A stretch of DNA of 64,000 nucleotides from Fidelibacterota bacterium. GTDB taxonomy: Bacteria; Fidelibacterota; Marinisomatia; Marinisomatales; Marinisomataceae. Below the pieces are notes generated by a model. It did no database searches and was not told where the DNA came from. It worked only from the letters and a program-made list of their open reading frames with translations. Below are positions 47,806-56,979 of the stretch, piece by piece. Position numbers and translations under genes: made by a program. The stretch spans positions 302,127 through 366,126 of the forward strand of contig BOWX01000001.1 in assembly GCA_019650355.1 (NCBI GenBank). The letters are read 5' to 3'. Every line of letters begins with the position of its first letter. The first letter of the stretch is position 1.

Positions 47806-49071
47806 ATGTCTGAAAATCCAAAAATTGCTATTATTGGAGCTGGTCCATCAGGAATTACGGCACTTAAAAACCTAGCTACTAATGGGTTTGATGTAACATG
47901 CTTTGAAATGAATGATCAGATTGGAGGAAATTGGGTTTATAAAGACAAGACAGGTCATTCAAGTGTATTTAAGACTACACATATTATAAGTTCAAAAAAA
48001 TTCTCAGAGTACACTGATTTTCCAATGCCTGATGATTATCCAGATTATCCATCTGGAGCTGAGCTGCTAGCTTATTTTAATAGTTATGTTAACAAGTTTG
48101 ATTTAAAACAGCATATAAAATTTAATACCAAAGTTGTTAAGGCTATACCGCTTGAAAATAAATGGAAGTTATTTTTTGAAGATTCAAGTGAAGATTTTGA
48201 TTATTTGATAGTTGCAAACGGCCATCATTGGAGTCCAAGAATTCCTACTTTTGAAGGAGAGTTTAGTGGAGAGCTGATGCATTCTCATCAGTTTAAAAAC
48301 AATGAATATTTTAAAGACAAATCTGTGTTGGTTGTTGGAGGCGGAAATTCTGCATGTGATATTGCTGTTGAAGTAAGTAGGGTAGCTAAAAAAACATCTA
48401 TTAGTATGAGAAGAGGATATCATTTTATTCCAAAGTTTATGATGGGAATTCCTTCGGATGCTTATTACGCTAAAACCTTATGGATTCCACAACGAATAAG
48501 ACTATTTTTTCAAAAATTAGCTCTCAGAATTGTTCAAGGTACTTATGAAAATTATGGATTACAAAAACCCGATCATGACATATTGCAATCTCATGCAACT
48601 GTAAATTCAGAACTACTATATTTTATTAAGCACGGTAAAATAAGTCCTAAAAAAAATATAAGTCGTTTTTCAGGAAATAATGTGGAGTTTATTGATGGAG
48701 AAAAAGAAGATTATGATATAGTTCTTTTTGCTACAGGGTACAAAATAAGTTTTCCATTTTTTAGCACTTCAAATATTGATTATGAAAATAATGACATTGA
48801 TTTATATAACTTTTGTTTTCATCCCAAGCATTCCAATTTGATGTTTGTTGGATTATTACAACCGCTAGGATGTATCTGGCCTTTATCTGATCTTCAGTCA
48901 CAGCAAATAGTGAAATATTTAAGAAATGAATGGAATGTGCCAAAAGATTTTGAACAAGCTGTTATAAATCAGCAGAACAGTATGCCATATGACTTTATAG
49001 ATACACCAAGACATAAGTTAGAAGTTGATTTTCACGAATTCAGAAAGCATCTTCAGAATGAAATTAATTAA
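47806..49071 (+). CDS. Flavin-containing monooxygenase
   Basis: A 421-residue cytoplasmic enzyme. FAD motif IAIIGAGPSGITALKNL at the N terminus, NADPH motif VLVVGGGNSACDIAVEVSR, and between them the FMO fingerprint FSGELMHSHQF (FxGxxxHxxxF type). The ATGY motif appears as LFATGYKISFPF. Relatives oxidise amines or sulfides, including trimethylamine in marine bacteria, or carry out Baeyer-Villiger reactions; the sequence alone does not choose. No frameshift. Confidence 0.9.
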   Translation: MSENPKIAIIGAGPSGITALKNLATNGFDVTCFEMNDQIGGNWVYKDKTGHSSVFKTTHIISSKKFSEYTDFPMPDDYPDYPSGAELLAYFNSYVNKFDLKQHIKFNTKVVKAIPLENKWKLFFEDSSEDFDYLIVANGHHWSPRIPTFEGEFSGELMHSHQFKNNEYFKDKSVLVVGGGNSACDIAVEVSRVAKKTSISMRRGYHFIPKFMMGIPSDAYYAKTLWIPQRIRLFFQKLALRIVQGTYENYGLQKPDHDILQSHATVNSELLYFIKHGKISPKKNISRFSGNNVEFIDGEKEDYDIVLFATGYKISFPFFSTSNIDYENNDIDLYNFCFHPKHSNLMFVGLLQPLGCIWPLSDLQSQQIVKYLRNEWNVPKDFEQAVINQQNSMPYDFIDTPRHKLEVDFHEFRKHLQNEIN

Positions 49072-49081
49072 GGATAGGTAA

Positions 49082-49180
49082 TTGAAGAATGAACCATCAT
49101 ACAAAATAATCATTTTTTTGGTTGCTGCTTGGATTATTATTTTTTTATCACTTTTAATTTCATTTCAGATTGGATATTAA
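49082..49180 (+). CDS. Possible 32-residue single-pass membrane protein
   Basis: A TTG-initiated frame (start LKNEPSYKIII, end SFQIGY) with AAGGATAGG about 5 bases upstream and one long hydrophobic helix. It lies 10 bases after the flavin monooxygenase stop. No family is recognised. The good ribosome site supports it; its size makes chance possible. Confidence 0.4.
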   Translation: MKNEPSYKIIIFLVAAWIIIFLSLLISFQIGY

Positions 49181-49213
49181 TAAATATCAAAGTTTTATCA
49201 TTCAAAATTAATT

Positions 49214-49245
49214 TTGACATTAAATAATGTAAAGTGTACTTTACA
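49214..49245 (+). promoter_or_regulatory. Operator copy 2 with overlapping promoter, upstream of DUF2207 gene
   Basis: TGTAAAGTGTACTTTACA (49228-49245) has perfect 8-bp arms TGTAAAGT/ACTTTACA around GT. It matches the site at 16759 in 17 of 18 bases. A consensus TTGACA (49214-49219) lies upstream; 17 bases further is TACTTT inside the operator, a weak -10. The operator ends 2 bases before the downstream ATG, so a bound repressor would cover both promoter and ribosome entry. Confidence 0.65.
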
Positions 49246-49247
49246 AT

Positions 49248-50960
49248 ATGAAAAAGTTTATCAAAAAGTTCATTAATAACAAAACAATATTCACTTTAAT
49301 TATTTTTTTTAGCATTTCAATTGCAGCAGATAAATCTTATAAAATTTTATCTACTGACATTCAAACTACCATAAACAATGATGGTACAATTAATTTTATT
49401 GAAACTAGGGAATTTAGTTTTAAAGGAGATTTTACCTTTGTTTATCAGGATATTCCAAAAAGAGGATTTGATAAAATATATGATATTCAAGTATCTGAAA
49501 ATGGTATAGCATACTTTAATAAAGACACAAAAGAGGATGGTACATTTATTATAGATGAAAGAAAAAACTCTTATAGAATTTATCTTTATCATAATTCTTC
49601 AAATGAAAATAAAAAATTTACTGTAAAGTATACTTTGGAAAATCCATTTACCGTTGGAGAAAAAGATAGCCAATTTTACTGGATTTATTTATCTGACAGG
49701 TGGGATAAAAGACCAGGCGATCTATATATAACACAGAAATTTTCCTCAAGACATTCAGGATAATGATATTATTTACGATATAGAATATCCATCTAATTCT
49801 GATAAATATGAATTTAATACTGACAACTCTTCATTATCATTTTTCTCTTCAGATTTTTCAAGCAACACTGAAATGAAGCTTCGAACTATTTTTCCATCAT
49901 CATATTTTGTAAATGTTGAGATAAATAATGAAAATTTTTCATTAGCAGCATTAGAAGAGAAAAAAAGAAATAAAGAGTTGGTCCAATACTTTATTGGATT
50001 TCTTGCACTATTTTCCATTGTTTCATTTATCAGTTATTATAGAAGAAACTTAAAAAAATTCAAGCTAGACATTGATGAGAATCAGCAATTTACATCATTC
50101 CCATCAGACCACCATCCTGTTGTTATTAATGGACTGATCTATCGTGAATTGACGCTTGGACCTACTGGGTATGGAATATTATCAACATTATTTGAACTTG
50201 CCTCATTAAAAAAATTATCAATTGAGGTAATCGAAAAAGGAAAATGGTTTTTTAAATCAAAACGTTTGAAGGTTACTGTTCACAATACGGATATGGATGA
50301 GGTGCAAAGTAGTTTTGCAAAACTATTATTAACACGTTTAAGAAAGTTTGGCAAGAATACAACTTTTAAAGATGTCTTTAGTGAATTTCAGATGCGTTCG
50401 TATAAATGGAAGAAATTAAAAACAGAGGAGCTTTCAAGAAATGGTTGGGTAGATACCTCTGGTGCTGATGAAAAATATAGACTAGCAATAATACAATTTC
50501 TAATTATGGGTGTAATTATTGCATTTTCAATAATATTTAAAACCTTTATTGGTTTCTTATCTATCTTACCCTTGATTTTCTTTTTATCAACAATCATTGG
50601 AAGCAGATTAACTAAAGAAGGGCAATTGCTTTTCAATCAATGGGGGCTGTTTATTCATCAACTTTCAGAAAATAAAATAGATGTAAAACATTTTGATCCT
50701 GAATTACTCTTCAATATTGTTTAGCATTAGGAGTTCAGCCTGACAGTTTAAAAAAAGTGATTGAAAATGTTGAGCATCAGAATGATAGTTCATATATGTG
50801 GATGTATTATGGTTCTAGCTCAGATATTGGCTCTGTTGCATCAATTGTTAGCGATATAGCAACAACCGGTACTACAGTTTCTGCTGCCTACGGAGGTGAC
50901 GGTGGCGGTGGTGGCGGTGGCGGTGGTGCTGGCGGTGGCGGTGGCGGTGGTGCTGGATAA
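49248..50960 (+). CDS. DUF2207-family membrane protein with Gly-rich tail (frameshifted)
   Basis: A signal peptide (IFTLIIFFSISIAA) precedes an extracytoplasmic beta domain (ILSTDIQTTINNDGTINFIETREFSF, VYQDIPKRG), then a membrane segment (YFIGFLALFSIVSFISYY). A cytoplasmic region (GLIYRELTLGPTGYGILSTLFELASLKKL) and two more membrane segments follow, ending in a tail of Gly runs. This order is that of DUF2207/YciQ-type proteins. Shifts near 49745 and 50722 divide it. Function is unknown; the operator upstream ties it to the small XRE regulator. Confidence 0.78.
50893..50957 (+). repeat. Low-complexity glycine-codon repeat
   Basis: GGT/GGC codons alternate with two GCT codons (GGTGGCGGTGG units), encoding the Gly-rich C-terminal tail of the DUF2207 protein. 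It is strikingly GC-rich within a 30% GC region, but such tails are normal in this family. Confidence 0.85.
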
Positions 50961-51043
50961 ACTGCTAGTCACATTTAACTACCTACTTGTCTTAAAATTT
51001 TTTATTTACTAAAATTGTTTATTAAACAATTGGAGCTGTAATA

Positions 51044-51463
51044 ATGAAAAATTTATTATTAATCTTTTTTCTTTTAAGTCTTGGATTTTCTCAATCTAAA
51101 GTTTCAATTCAGGATAAAGAAATTGAGATAAATGAAAACGAGGCAGTTGTAGAAGTTTTAGGAATGGTTTGTTCAATGTGCGCTTTTGGAATTGGTGAAG
51201 GTTTTGCAAAAACTGATTTCATCGACAAGTCTAAATTTACAGATGGTGTTTCTGTTGATATTGATGCTCAATATGTACAGCTTGGTCTATTAGAATCAAC
51301 AAATATAAATCCTGAAAAAATTGTACAGGTTATTGAAGATGCTGGATATGATGTAAACCTACTTTTTATTCTCCAGAATGAAAAATTAACCAAGTTTAGC
51401 ACGGACAAGCTAGGCATTTTACAGCCAATAGCATTTAATCTTACTTCTGACATTGATAGCTAA
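51044..51463 (+). CDS. Exported heavy-metal-associated (HMA)-like domain protein
   Basis: A 139-residue protein with a signal peptide (LLLIFFLLSLGFSQ). Its domain begins VVEVLGMVCSMCAFGIGEGF, matching the HMA metal-binding motif GMxCxxC, and continues with IVQVIEDAGYDV, the conserved C-terminal part of the fold. It would bind Cu, Hg or a similar ion outside the cytoplasm. A Shine-Dalgarno TTGGAG is upstream. Its end is 10 bases before the next gene. Confidence 0.75.
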   Translation: MKNLLLIFFLLSLGFSQSKVSIQDKEIEINENEAVVEVLGMVCSMCAFGIGEGFAKTDFIDKSKFTDGVSVDIDAQYVQLGLLESTNINPEKIVQVIEDAGYDVNLLFILQNEKLTKFSTDKLGILQPIAFNLTSDIDS

Positions 51464-51473
51464 AAAATCATTT

Positions 51474-52076
51474 ATGTTGAGAAAATTTTTTGCTTTAATC
51501 ATTCTTTTTAGTGCTATATCTGCTCATCCAGTAATATTTAAAAACGGAAAGGTGTTTTGGATAACACAAAATCCTAGTTTCAATGATATAAGGTTTGGTG
51601 TTTCTAAGACAAGCAATTGGTTAATTGGTGGAAGATTTCTTGAGGACAGAAAGTCAAATGAAACCTTTGCATTAATTAATAATAATTATTTAGCCAAGAG
51701 GTGGAATAACAGAAATTCTCAAGCAAATCTTTACTTGCTTTCAAGCGTTGGACTCAATACTAAAAATTCTAAAAGTATGGGTACTGTTGGAATACATGGC
51801 GACTGGGAAGATAGACGATTTATGGTTATGCAAATGCTTGAATATTATTCTCATAGCAGCGCTTTAGTTTCAAATACTCGTCTTGCATATAGTCCTTATA
51901 CAGTAGACTATTCAAAAACCTCAACCTGGCTTATAGCACATTACAGAATTGAGTATTCTGATAACAAATATTCTTATATGTTTTTTCCAGTAGTTCGATT
52001 ATTCAAAAAGAATTATCTTGTTGAAATTGGATCTAATGGAGATAATACATTTTTTTCTTTCATGACACATTTTTAG
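51474..52076 (+). CDS. Probable small outer-membrane beta-barrel protein
   Basis: About 200 residues. I start at ATG 51474 (MLRKFFALIILFSAISA, a signal peptide) rather than the in-frame TTG at 51453. The mature part is rich in alternating polar and aromatic strands (SNWLIGGRFLEDRKS, NLYLLSSVGL, STWLIAHYRIEYSD) and ends in Phe (FFSFMTHF), as barrels do. Co-transcribed with the HMA-like gene, it may be part of a metal-handling pair. Family not recognised. Confidence 0.6.
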   Translation: MLRKFFALIILFSAISAHPVIFKNGKVFWITQNPSFNDIRFGVSKTSNWLIGGRFLEDRKSNETFALINNNYLAKRWNNRNSQANLYLLSSVGLNTKNSKSMGTVGIHGDWEDRRFMVMQMLEYYSHSSALVSNTRLAYSPYTVDYSKTSTWLIAHYRIEYSDNKYSYMFFPVVRLFKKNYLVEIGSNGDNTFFSFMTHF

Positions 52077-52123
52077 CTGGTTCTATTTGTTTTTTTAACT
52101 CCAAAGCCTTATTTTCTTCGCGA

Positions 52124-52258
52124 ATGCTAAAACAATTAAATAATCTATCAAATAGTCTTATTTCAATTTTAGATACAAAGGTAGGATTCTATCTATCTTT
52201 AATATTTACTGTTGGTGTAGCATCATTAATTTTTATACAGGTGCTTACAAATGGATGA
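52124..52258 (+). CDS. 44-residue membrane protein
   Basis: Open frame from ATG 52124 (MLKQLNNLSNSLISILDTKV) with one hydrophobic helix (GFYLSLIFTVGVASLIFI). The stop overlaps the next small ORF's start (ATGGATGA). No clear Shine-Dalgarno. Unknown; listed because it overlaps a second similar ORF. Confidence 0.4.
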   Translation: MLKQLNNLSNSLISILDTKVGFYLSLIFTVGVASLIFIQVLTNG

Positions 52259-52355
52259 AATGATAGCAAAAATTGTTCATATTTGCTTAGATAGCAAATT
52301 AGTTTTAGTATTGATTTTTATCGCATTTGTACTAAAATTATTTAGTGTTTATTAA
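52251..52355 (+). CDS. 34-residue membrane protein
   Basis: ATG 52251 lies within the end of the previous ORF (8-base overlap). It encodes MDEMIAKIVHICLD and a single hydrophobic helix (LVLVLIFIAFVLKLF). It could be translated by coupling. Unknown function; chance cannot be excluded. Confidence 0.38.
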   Translation: MDEMIAKIVHICLDSKLVLVLIFIAFVLKLFSVY

Positions 52356-52376
52356 ACTTAACTTACAGAGGGAAAA

Positions 52377-52556
52377 ATGAACTCAAATTCATGGTATCTT
52401 TTAATGATTCTTTCAATTCTGATGGCTGTATTACTATTCCTGAATGTTCCAGGATATGAAAATGCTGCATCAGCAAGACAAGTAGGAGTTTTTGTAGGAT
52501 TATGGGCTCCAACTTTTGGAATCTTAGGAGTAAGAGCACAATTAAATGAGAAATAA
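52377..52556 (+). CDS. 59-residue membrane protein
   Basis: ATG 52377 with AGAGGGA seven bases upstream. It encodes two hydrophobic stretches (WYLLMILSILMAVLLFL and VGVFVGLWAPTFGILGV) joined by NVPGYENAASARQ, and ends RAQLNEK. It is followed within 20 bases by a strong terminator, which supports a real transcription unit. Family not recognised. Confidence 0.6.
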   Translation: MNSNSWYLLMILSILMAVLLFLNVPGYENAASARQVGVFVGLWAPTFGILGVRAQLNEK

Positions 52557-52573
52557 TCCTTTTCATTTGGTTT

Positions 52574-52604
52574 AAAAGAGGGGCTTTTTAGCCCCTTTTT
52601 TTTT
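52574..52604 (+). terminator. Strong rho-independent terminator
   Basis: AGGGGCT (52579-52585), a T-rich loop and AGCCCCT (52590-52596) followed by nine T. A-rich sequence before the stem pairs with the T-tract, so it may work in both directions. Confidence 0.9.
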
Positions 52605-52615
52605 ATATTTCATCC

Positions 52616-52732
52616 ATGATAGAATGGGGACCATTTACATTTCAGCATCCAATAGAGCTTCCAATGTTCTTTTTGTGCATTATTTTCGTTGTATTTATGG
52701 TATTCAACTTAGCTATGAATGAAGACGATTAA
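52616..52732 (+). CDS. 38-residue single-pass membrane protein
   Basis: ATG 52616 opens MIEWGPFTFQHPIELP, then one helix (MFFLCIIFVVFMVFNL) and an acidic end (MNEDD). The stop is immediately followed by the acetyltransferase ATG (TAAATG), so it probably leads that operon. No Shine-Dalgarno is evident; the terminator is just upstream. Unknown function. Confidence 0.5.
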   Translation: MIEWGPFTFQHPIELPMFFLCIIFVVFMVFNLAMNEDD

Positions 52733-53194
52733 ATGCTTTCAATTAGAGAATATGTCCATCAGTTAGATTGGAACAATATTTGCAGAATCCATGACAATGC
52801 TAGAATTATTGAGCTTGACGGATCTGTATCTGAAAAAGCTTTTATACCATTAGCTGATTGTTATAAAGAAGAAGAGCTGTTTGATTCATCTATTTTTATT
52901 GGTGAGCAAAATAACGAAACAATAGGTTTTGTAGCTTTCAATGAACACGAGATTACATGGCTATATGTTGATCCTAAGTTTTTCCGAAATGGATATGGAA
53001 GAAGATTGCTAAATTTTGCATTAGAAAAAACCTCTAAGCCTGTAAAAGTAACGGTGTTAAACAATAATTTTAGAGCAATATCATTATATAAATCATGTGG
53101 TTTTAAAGTTATATCTGAAAGCAAGGGAAAGATTCCTTTGACGGATTTTGAAGCAACTGGCTTAAAAATGGAAAAAGCTGATGAAATCGTTTAA
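52733..53194 (+). CDS. GNAT-family N-acetyltransferase
   Basis: A 153-residue cytoplasmic enzyme. The acetyl-CoA motif is seen as ITWLYVDPKFFRNGYGRRLLNFAL (V-x-P...RxxGxGxxL), followed by VTVLNNNFRAISLYKSCGFKVI, the C-terminal GNAT pattern. The acceptor is unknown. It overlaps the next small membrane-protein gene by 14 bases. Confidence 0.88.
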   Translation: MLSIREYVHQLDWNNICRIHDNARIIELDGSVSEKAFIPLADCYKEEELFDSSIFIGEQNNETIGFVAFNEHEITWLYVDPKFFRNGYGRRLLNFALEKTSKPVKVTVLNNNFRAISLYKSCGFKVISESKGKIPLTDFEATGLKMEKADEIV

Positions 53195-53378
53195 CTTTTT
53201 TCTGCTATGGATTTTTGGATTCTTTGCTCTTCTTGCATTTGATTTGTTTGTAGAAGCATTTATTTTTGAGTGGTTAGACTGGAATGGAACAAATAAAAAT
53301 GATTGGTTTTTTGCTTTGTGGTGGGGGGTTGTTGCAGTTTGGGTTTTTTTGGGTTTAAAAAACTTTTTTTGTTTTTAA
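53181..53378 (+). CDS. Small membrane protein, 3' end unreliable
   Basis: At least 65 residues: two hydrophobic segments (FFLLWIFGFFALLAFDLFV and WFFALWWGVVAVWVFLGL) around an acidic loop (EWLDWNGTNKND). The sequence enters an indel-rich stretch at about 53360, so the true C terminus cannot be read; traces run on as FKKTNFF. Unknown family. Confidence 0.5.
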   Translation: MKSFNFFLLWIFGFFALLAFDLFVEAFIFEWLDWNGTNKNDWFFALWWGVVAVWVFLGLKNFFCF

Positions 53379-54296
53379 AAAAACAAATTTTTTTTTCCCT
53401 TAAAAAAGGAAAACCCCCCTTTCCCAAAAATTTTTGTCCTTGTTTGTGGATTCTTTTTTAATTGAAAAAAAAGGGAAAAAAAACATGGGAAGAAGAAAAT
53501 CTATTGCAGGAAAGGGGAGAAGAAATAAAAAAAAAATTTGAGAAATAATATGAAAAAAAAAAAAATTTATATGCTTTGTTCTAATGAGTTTCCCTTTTTT
53601 TTCCCTTGGGGCAAGACGGTAATGAACTACTGGGGAAGGCAGAACATTTTTTAAACCCAAAAAAAAAGATTGAAATTCAGGGAAAAAATTTTAAGACCCT
53701 TCACTTGCTACGAAGTACTTTGGGCTGATGAAAAGCGATCAAACCAGATTTTGAAAGTAAACCCCCCCCATTAGCAAAAAATGCCATTAAGTTTAAAAAT
53801 ATGCGAATTCAAAAATTTCAAAAGGAGATATTGTTCAAAACAAACAAGCTTTCAAAACCAAGTTTGGGAAAAACAATAATGTTTCAATTTAAAGGAAAAA
53901 ACATTTTATTTTTAAATATTTGGTACATTTAATAGGTAAAATACATTTTAACCATTAACGTTGGTAGAGGTGAAGAAGAGGAGGAAAGATATTAAAGAAA
54001 AAAGGTTTGGTGACGATTCAAATTTACACCCAGTTTGGGAACAAATATGATTGATAATTACCAAATGAGTTATACTGAATTTCTTCACATTTATTACGAA
54101 ATTTTTTTTGAAAATATTGAGCTTTTTTTCGGGGAATGAATGGGTAGATAATTCAAAAAAAAGTTAAAATAATTTACAAATGTTAAAAACTTATTACCTT
54201 GGATAGATTATATCTTTTGAAAATTTTGATATAAAAAAAAACGCAGTTTTTTACAGCAGGATATCGGGCTGGGTGGTACTTTGAACGAGATTTTTG
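53379..54296 (+). other. Indel-ridden stretch, probably one or two broken genes
   Basis: Homopolymers are greatly expanded (runs of 7-13 A, T, C or G) and no frame stays open. Near 53550 there is a signal-peptide-like start in pieces (ICFVLMSFPFF, then QDGNELLGKAEHFLN), and further on EVLWADEKRSNQILK and KTIMFQFKGKNILFLN. These suggest an exported protein on the plus strand, but I cannot name it. Nothing clear is seen from about 53950 to 54296. Confidence 0.4.
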
Positions 54297-55694
54297 ATGA
54301 ATAAATTAGCAATCCATTGGTTCAGAAGAGATTTTAAGGTTATCAGATAACCCATCCTTGCATTTTGCAGCTCAAAATGGCCCTGTAACGCCTATATTTA
54401 TCCTTGATACAAATAACACTCCAAAAAGAGTTTAACCTCGGAGAAGCGAGTTCCTGGTAGCTTCATCATTCTCTTTAATTTCGAACAATTCATTAGCAGA
54501 TAAAATAAATTCTGTTTTTCAGGAGATCCCAGAAAATTATTAAAGAACTAATTAGCAGTCATGACATTGAATCATTTTCATGGAACCGATGTTATAGTCC
54601 TTGGGAAATTGAAAGAGATACAAAAATTAAATCTCTGTTAAAAGATAATGATATTGAAGTGAAGACATTTAATGCTTCGCTATTATGGGAGCCTTGGGAG
54701 ATTTTAAAAGATGACAATACTCCTTATAAAGTCTTTCACCACTCCTACTAGAAAAGGCCGTTTAAAAACATGTCATTCCAAGAGAGGTTGTTGAAAAAAT
54801 GATTATAGTTTTTCTGATAAGCTTACCTCTTCGAGAGATATAGATTCTTAAACCCTTCCAAAACATCATTGGAAGGATAAGTTTAATAGGCATTGAAAAT
54901 TGGAGAGGAGTCTGCACGGAAAAATATATTCATTTCAGAGACAATGGTTTAACTGGTTATAAAGAAGGTAGAAATTTTCCTGCTCAAGAAAACGTATCGG
55001 TTTTATCTCCTCATCTGCATTTTGGTGAAATCTCACCCCATCAAATATGGTTTGATAATAAGAGTTCTGCCCACAGAAAAGACGTTGCTCATTTTCATAG
55101 CGAGTTAGGATGGAGAGAATTTTCATATTATTTGATATATCATTTTCCATTTATGTGTACAGAGAATAAGCGATTTGATAAATTTCTTGGTCAGAAAATC
55201 AAGATTTTCATTGGCATGGCAAAAGGGAAAACAGGCTATCCAATTGTAGATGCTGGTATGAGACAGTTGTGGGAAACAGGGTATATGTGCATAATCGTGA
55301 ATGATTGTTGTGATCTTTTTTTTAGTAAAATCTGTTAGATTGATTGGAGGGTCGGAATGGAATGGTTAATGATTGCTTATGATGCAGATTTAGCAAATAA
55401 TACTGCTAGCTGGCAATGGACTGCAGGAAGCGGAGCTGATGCTGCGCCGTATTTTAGAATATTTAATCCTATATTACAGGAAAGAAATTGATCCAGAAGG
55501 TGAGTATACTAAGCATTTGTACCAGAGTTAAAAAAATCTTCCTTCAAAATTTTTATTTGCTCCATGGGAAGCAGATGATTCTGTTTTTGAAGAGGCAGGT
55601 ATTAATTATGGTGAAGATTATCCAAACCGATAGTTTCTATAGAAGAATCTCGAGATATTGTTTTTAAAAGCATATGATAAAAATTAAAGGATAA
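54297..55694 (+). CDS. Class I deoxyribodipyrimidine photolyase/cryptochrome (many frameshifts)
   Basis: Pieced together from several frames: start [12 protein letters not shown], then [26 protein letters not shown] and [16 protein letters not shown]. Next come [36 protein letters not shown] and [19 protein letters not shown], then [26 protein letters not shown] and a C-terminal [14 protein letters not shown]. These are the FAD-binding landmarks of class I CPD photolyases and cryptochromes, with the light-driven repair Trp region. About ten indels break it; all parts are in order. Distinct from the FeS-type gene at 19639. Confidence 0.82.
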
Positions 55695-55755
55695 ATTGAA
55701 TTATTAAATTTAATATATAGATTAATTTTGGTAGCCAACTAAACTAGAGTAAAAT

Positions 55756-56419
55756 ATGTATCTAGAAAACTAAATAAACAATTAGACGAATTTCATTTAT
55801 TGAAACATCCATTTTATGTTGCATGGAATAATGGAGAGTTGAACCAAGAAATATTAAAAGATTACGCTGAACAATACTATCAGCACATTAAGGCGTTTCC
55901 TCACATCAGTGCTACACATTCAATTTGTGAAGACATTGAAAACAGAAAATTTTACTTGATAATCTTAGCGATGAAGAAGATTTCAATAAAGCATTCACTC
56001 CAATGCTTTGGAAACAGTTTGCACTAGCGGTTGAGCGGATAAAAATTCTGTTGAAACAGTTGAACATGAACATTTCACCTCAAAGAAATGATTGATAATT
56101 TTTTCAGACTTTCAGATCAACGTATGCAGAAGGATTAGGTGCTTTATATGCATATGAAAAAGACAGGTTCCTGAAATTGCAGACACCAAAATAAAAGGGA
56201 TCAGTGGGGATTATTACGATGTATCATCTGATGAAGGCTTAGAATATTTTGTTGTTCATAAAGATGTTGATGTTGAACATAGAGAACAAAGCGCCGGAAT
56301 AATGAATAAGCTTTCAGGATGAAGAAAAAGCTATTAGCCAAAGAAGCTGGCTTGTCTGTGCAAAAGTGCTATGGGGTTTTCTATCTGGCCTGTGTGAAAA
56401 GCATAATATTCAAGCTTAA
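55756..56419 (+). CDS. TenA/PqqC-like (CADD-type) protein (frameshifted)
   Basis: Helical heme-oxygenase-fold protein of about 220 residues. In pieces: KQLDEFHLLKHPFYVAWNNGELNQEILKDYAEQYYQHIKAFP, then PMLWKQFALAV, VETVEHEHFTSKEMIDNFF, LGALYAYEKQVPEIADTKIKG, HKDVDVEHREQSAGI and SWLVCAKVLWGFLSGL. The HxxFyxxW start and the acidic/His positions resemble the CADD/PqqC-like branch linked to para-aminobenzoate or folate supply. The exact reaction is unproven. At least five indels. Confidence 0.65.
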
Positions 56420-56427
56420 AAAAAGAA

Positions 56428-56861
56428 TTAAATAATTTTAGCAAGCCTTAGGTCTTGCACAGACTTTATTCCAATTACGGAATCATCAATTGGTGCACCT
56501 TCATCTTGCACAGGCCTGACACCAGATTTTGATAAACTCATCATCTGGAAATAAGTATTTTTCTTTTATCAATACCACATTGAGCATATTGAAAATATCC
56601 TTTTTAAATCCTAGTGATATAAAATTCACTATAGATGATTTTGAACCGTATTGAGGACTTAATTCTGCATAAACATCTGATGCTGTAAAATGTTTACCAT
56701 TAAAAAAGTTTGACATAATGTAAAGAACAGTTACAGATAGTAGTAGATTGTAAAAGAATCTGCGAGCTCTCTCATGTTCTGAGGAGGCATATTTTGGGGA
56801 TTGTATCATATATTGAATTAGTTTTCTCCTCAAAATCTTTTCTTGTCTTAAGTTTTTTCAT
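56428..56861 (-). CDS. Winged-helix-like protein, minus strand (frameshifted)
   Basis: Start MKKLKTRKDF at 56861 and end DDSVIGIKSVQDLRLAKII at 56428, with shifts near 56815, 56560 and 56525. The middle frame reads SSEHERARRFFYNLLLSVTVL, then FNGKHFTASDVYAEL and GSKSSIVNFISLGFKKDIF. The FTASDVYAEL/SKSSIVNFI pattern looks like a winged helix-turn-helix of the MarR/PadR shape, but identity is low and I am unsure. Convergent with the TenA-like gene (8 bases apart). Confidence 0.45.
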
Positions 56862-56979
56862 TATTTAAGAAAAACAAAAATATACTAAAATATTGGTAGA
56901 TCAAAGTAATATAAAATTTACTATTATAATTAATTTTTTTGAATTCATCGTATAAATCCGTATTATGCGCGCAATAAAA

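Noticed and set aside
47806..49071. Trimethylamine monooxygenase (tmm)
   Set aside because: The FMO motifs fit, but nothing visible is specific to Tmm and no TMAO or choline genes are nearby.
50893..50957. GC-rich tandem repeat as a mobile or foreign element
   Set aside because: It encodes the glycine-rich tail normal for DUF2207 proteins and sits in frame at the gene end.
53400..53660. 86-codon minus-strand ORF
   Set aside because: It is made of inflated homopolymers (Phe, Lys and Pro runs) in the low-quality block and has no coding character.
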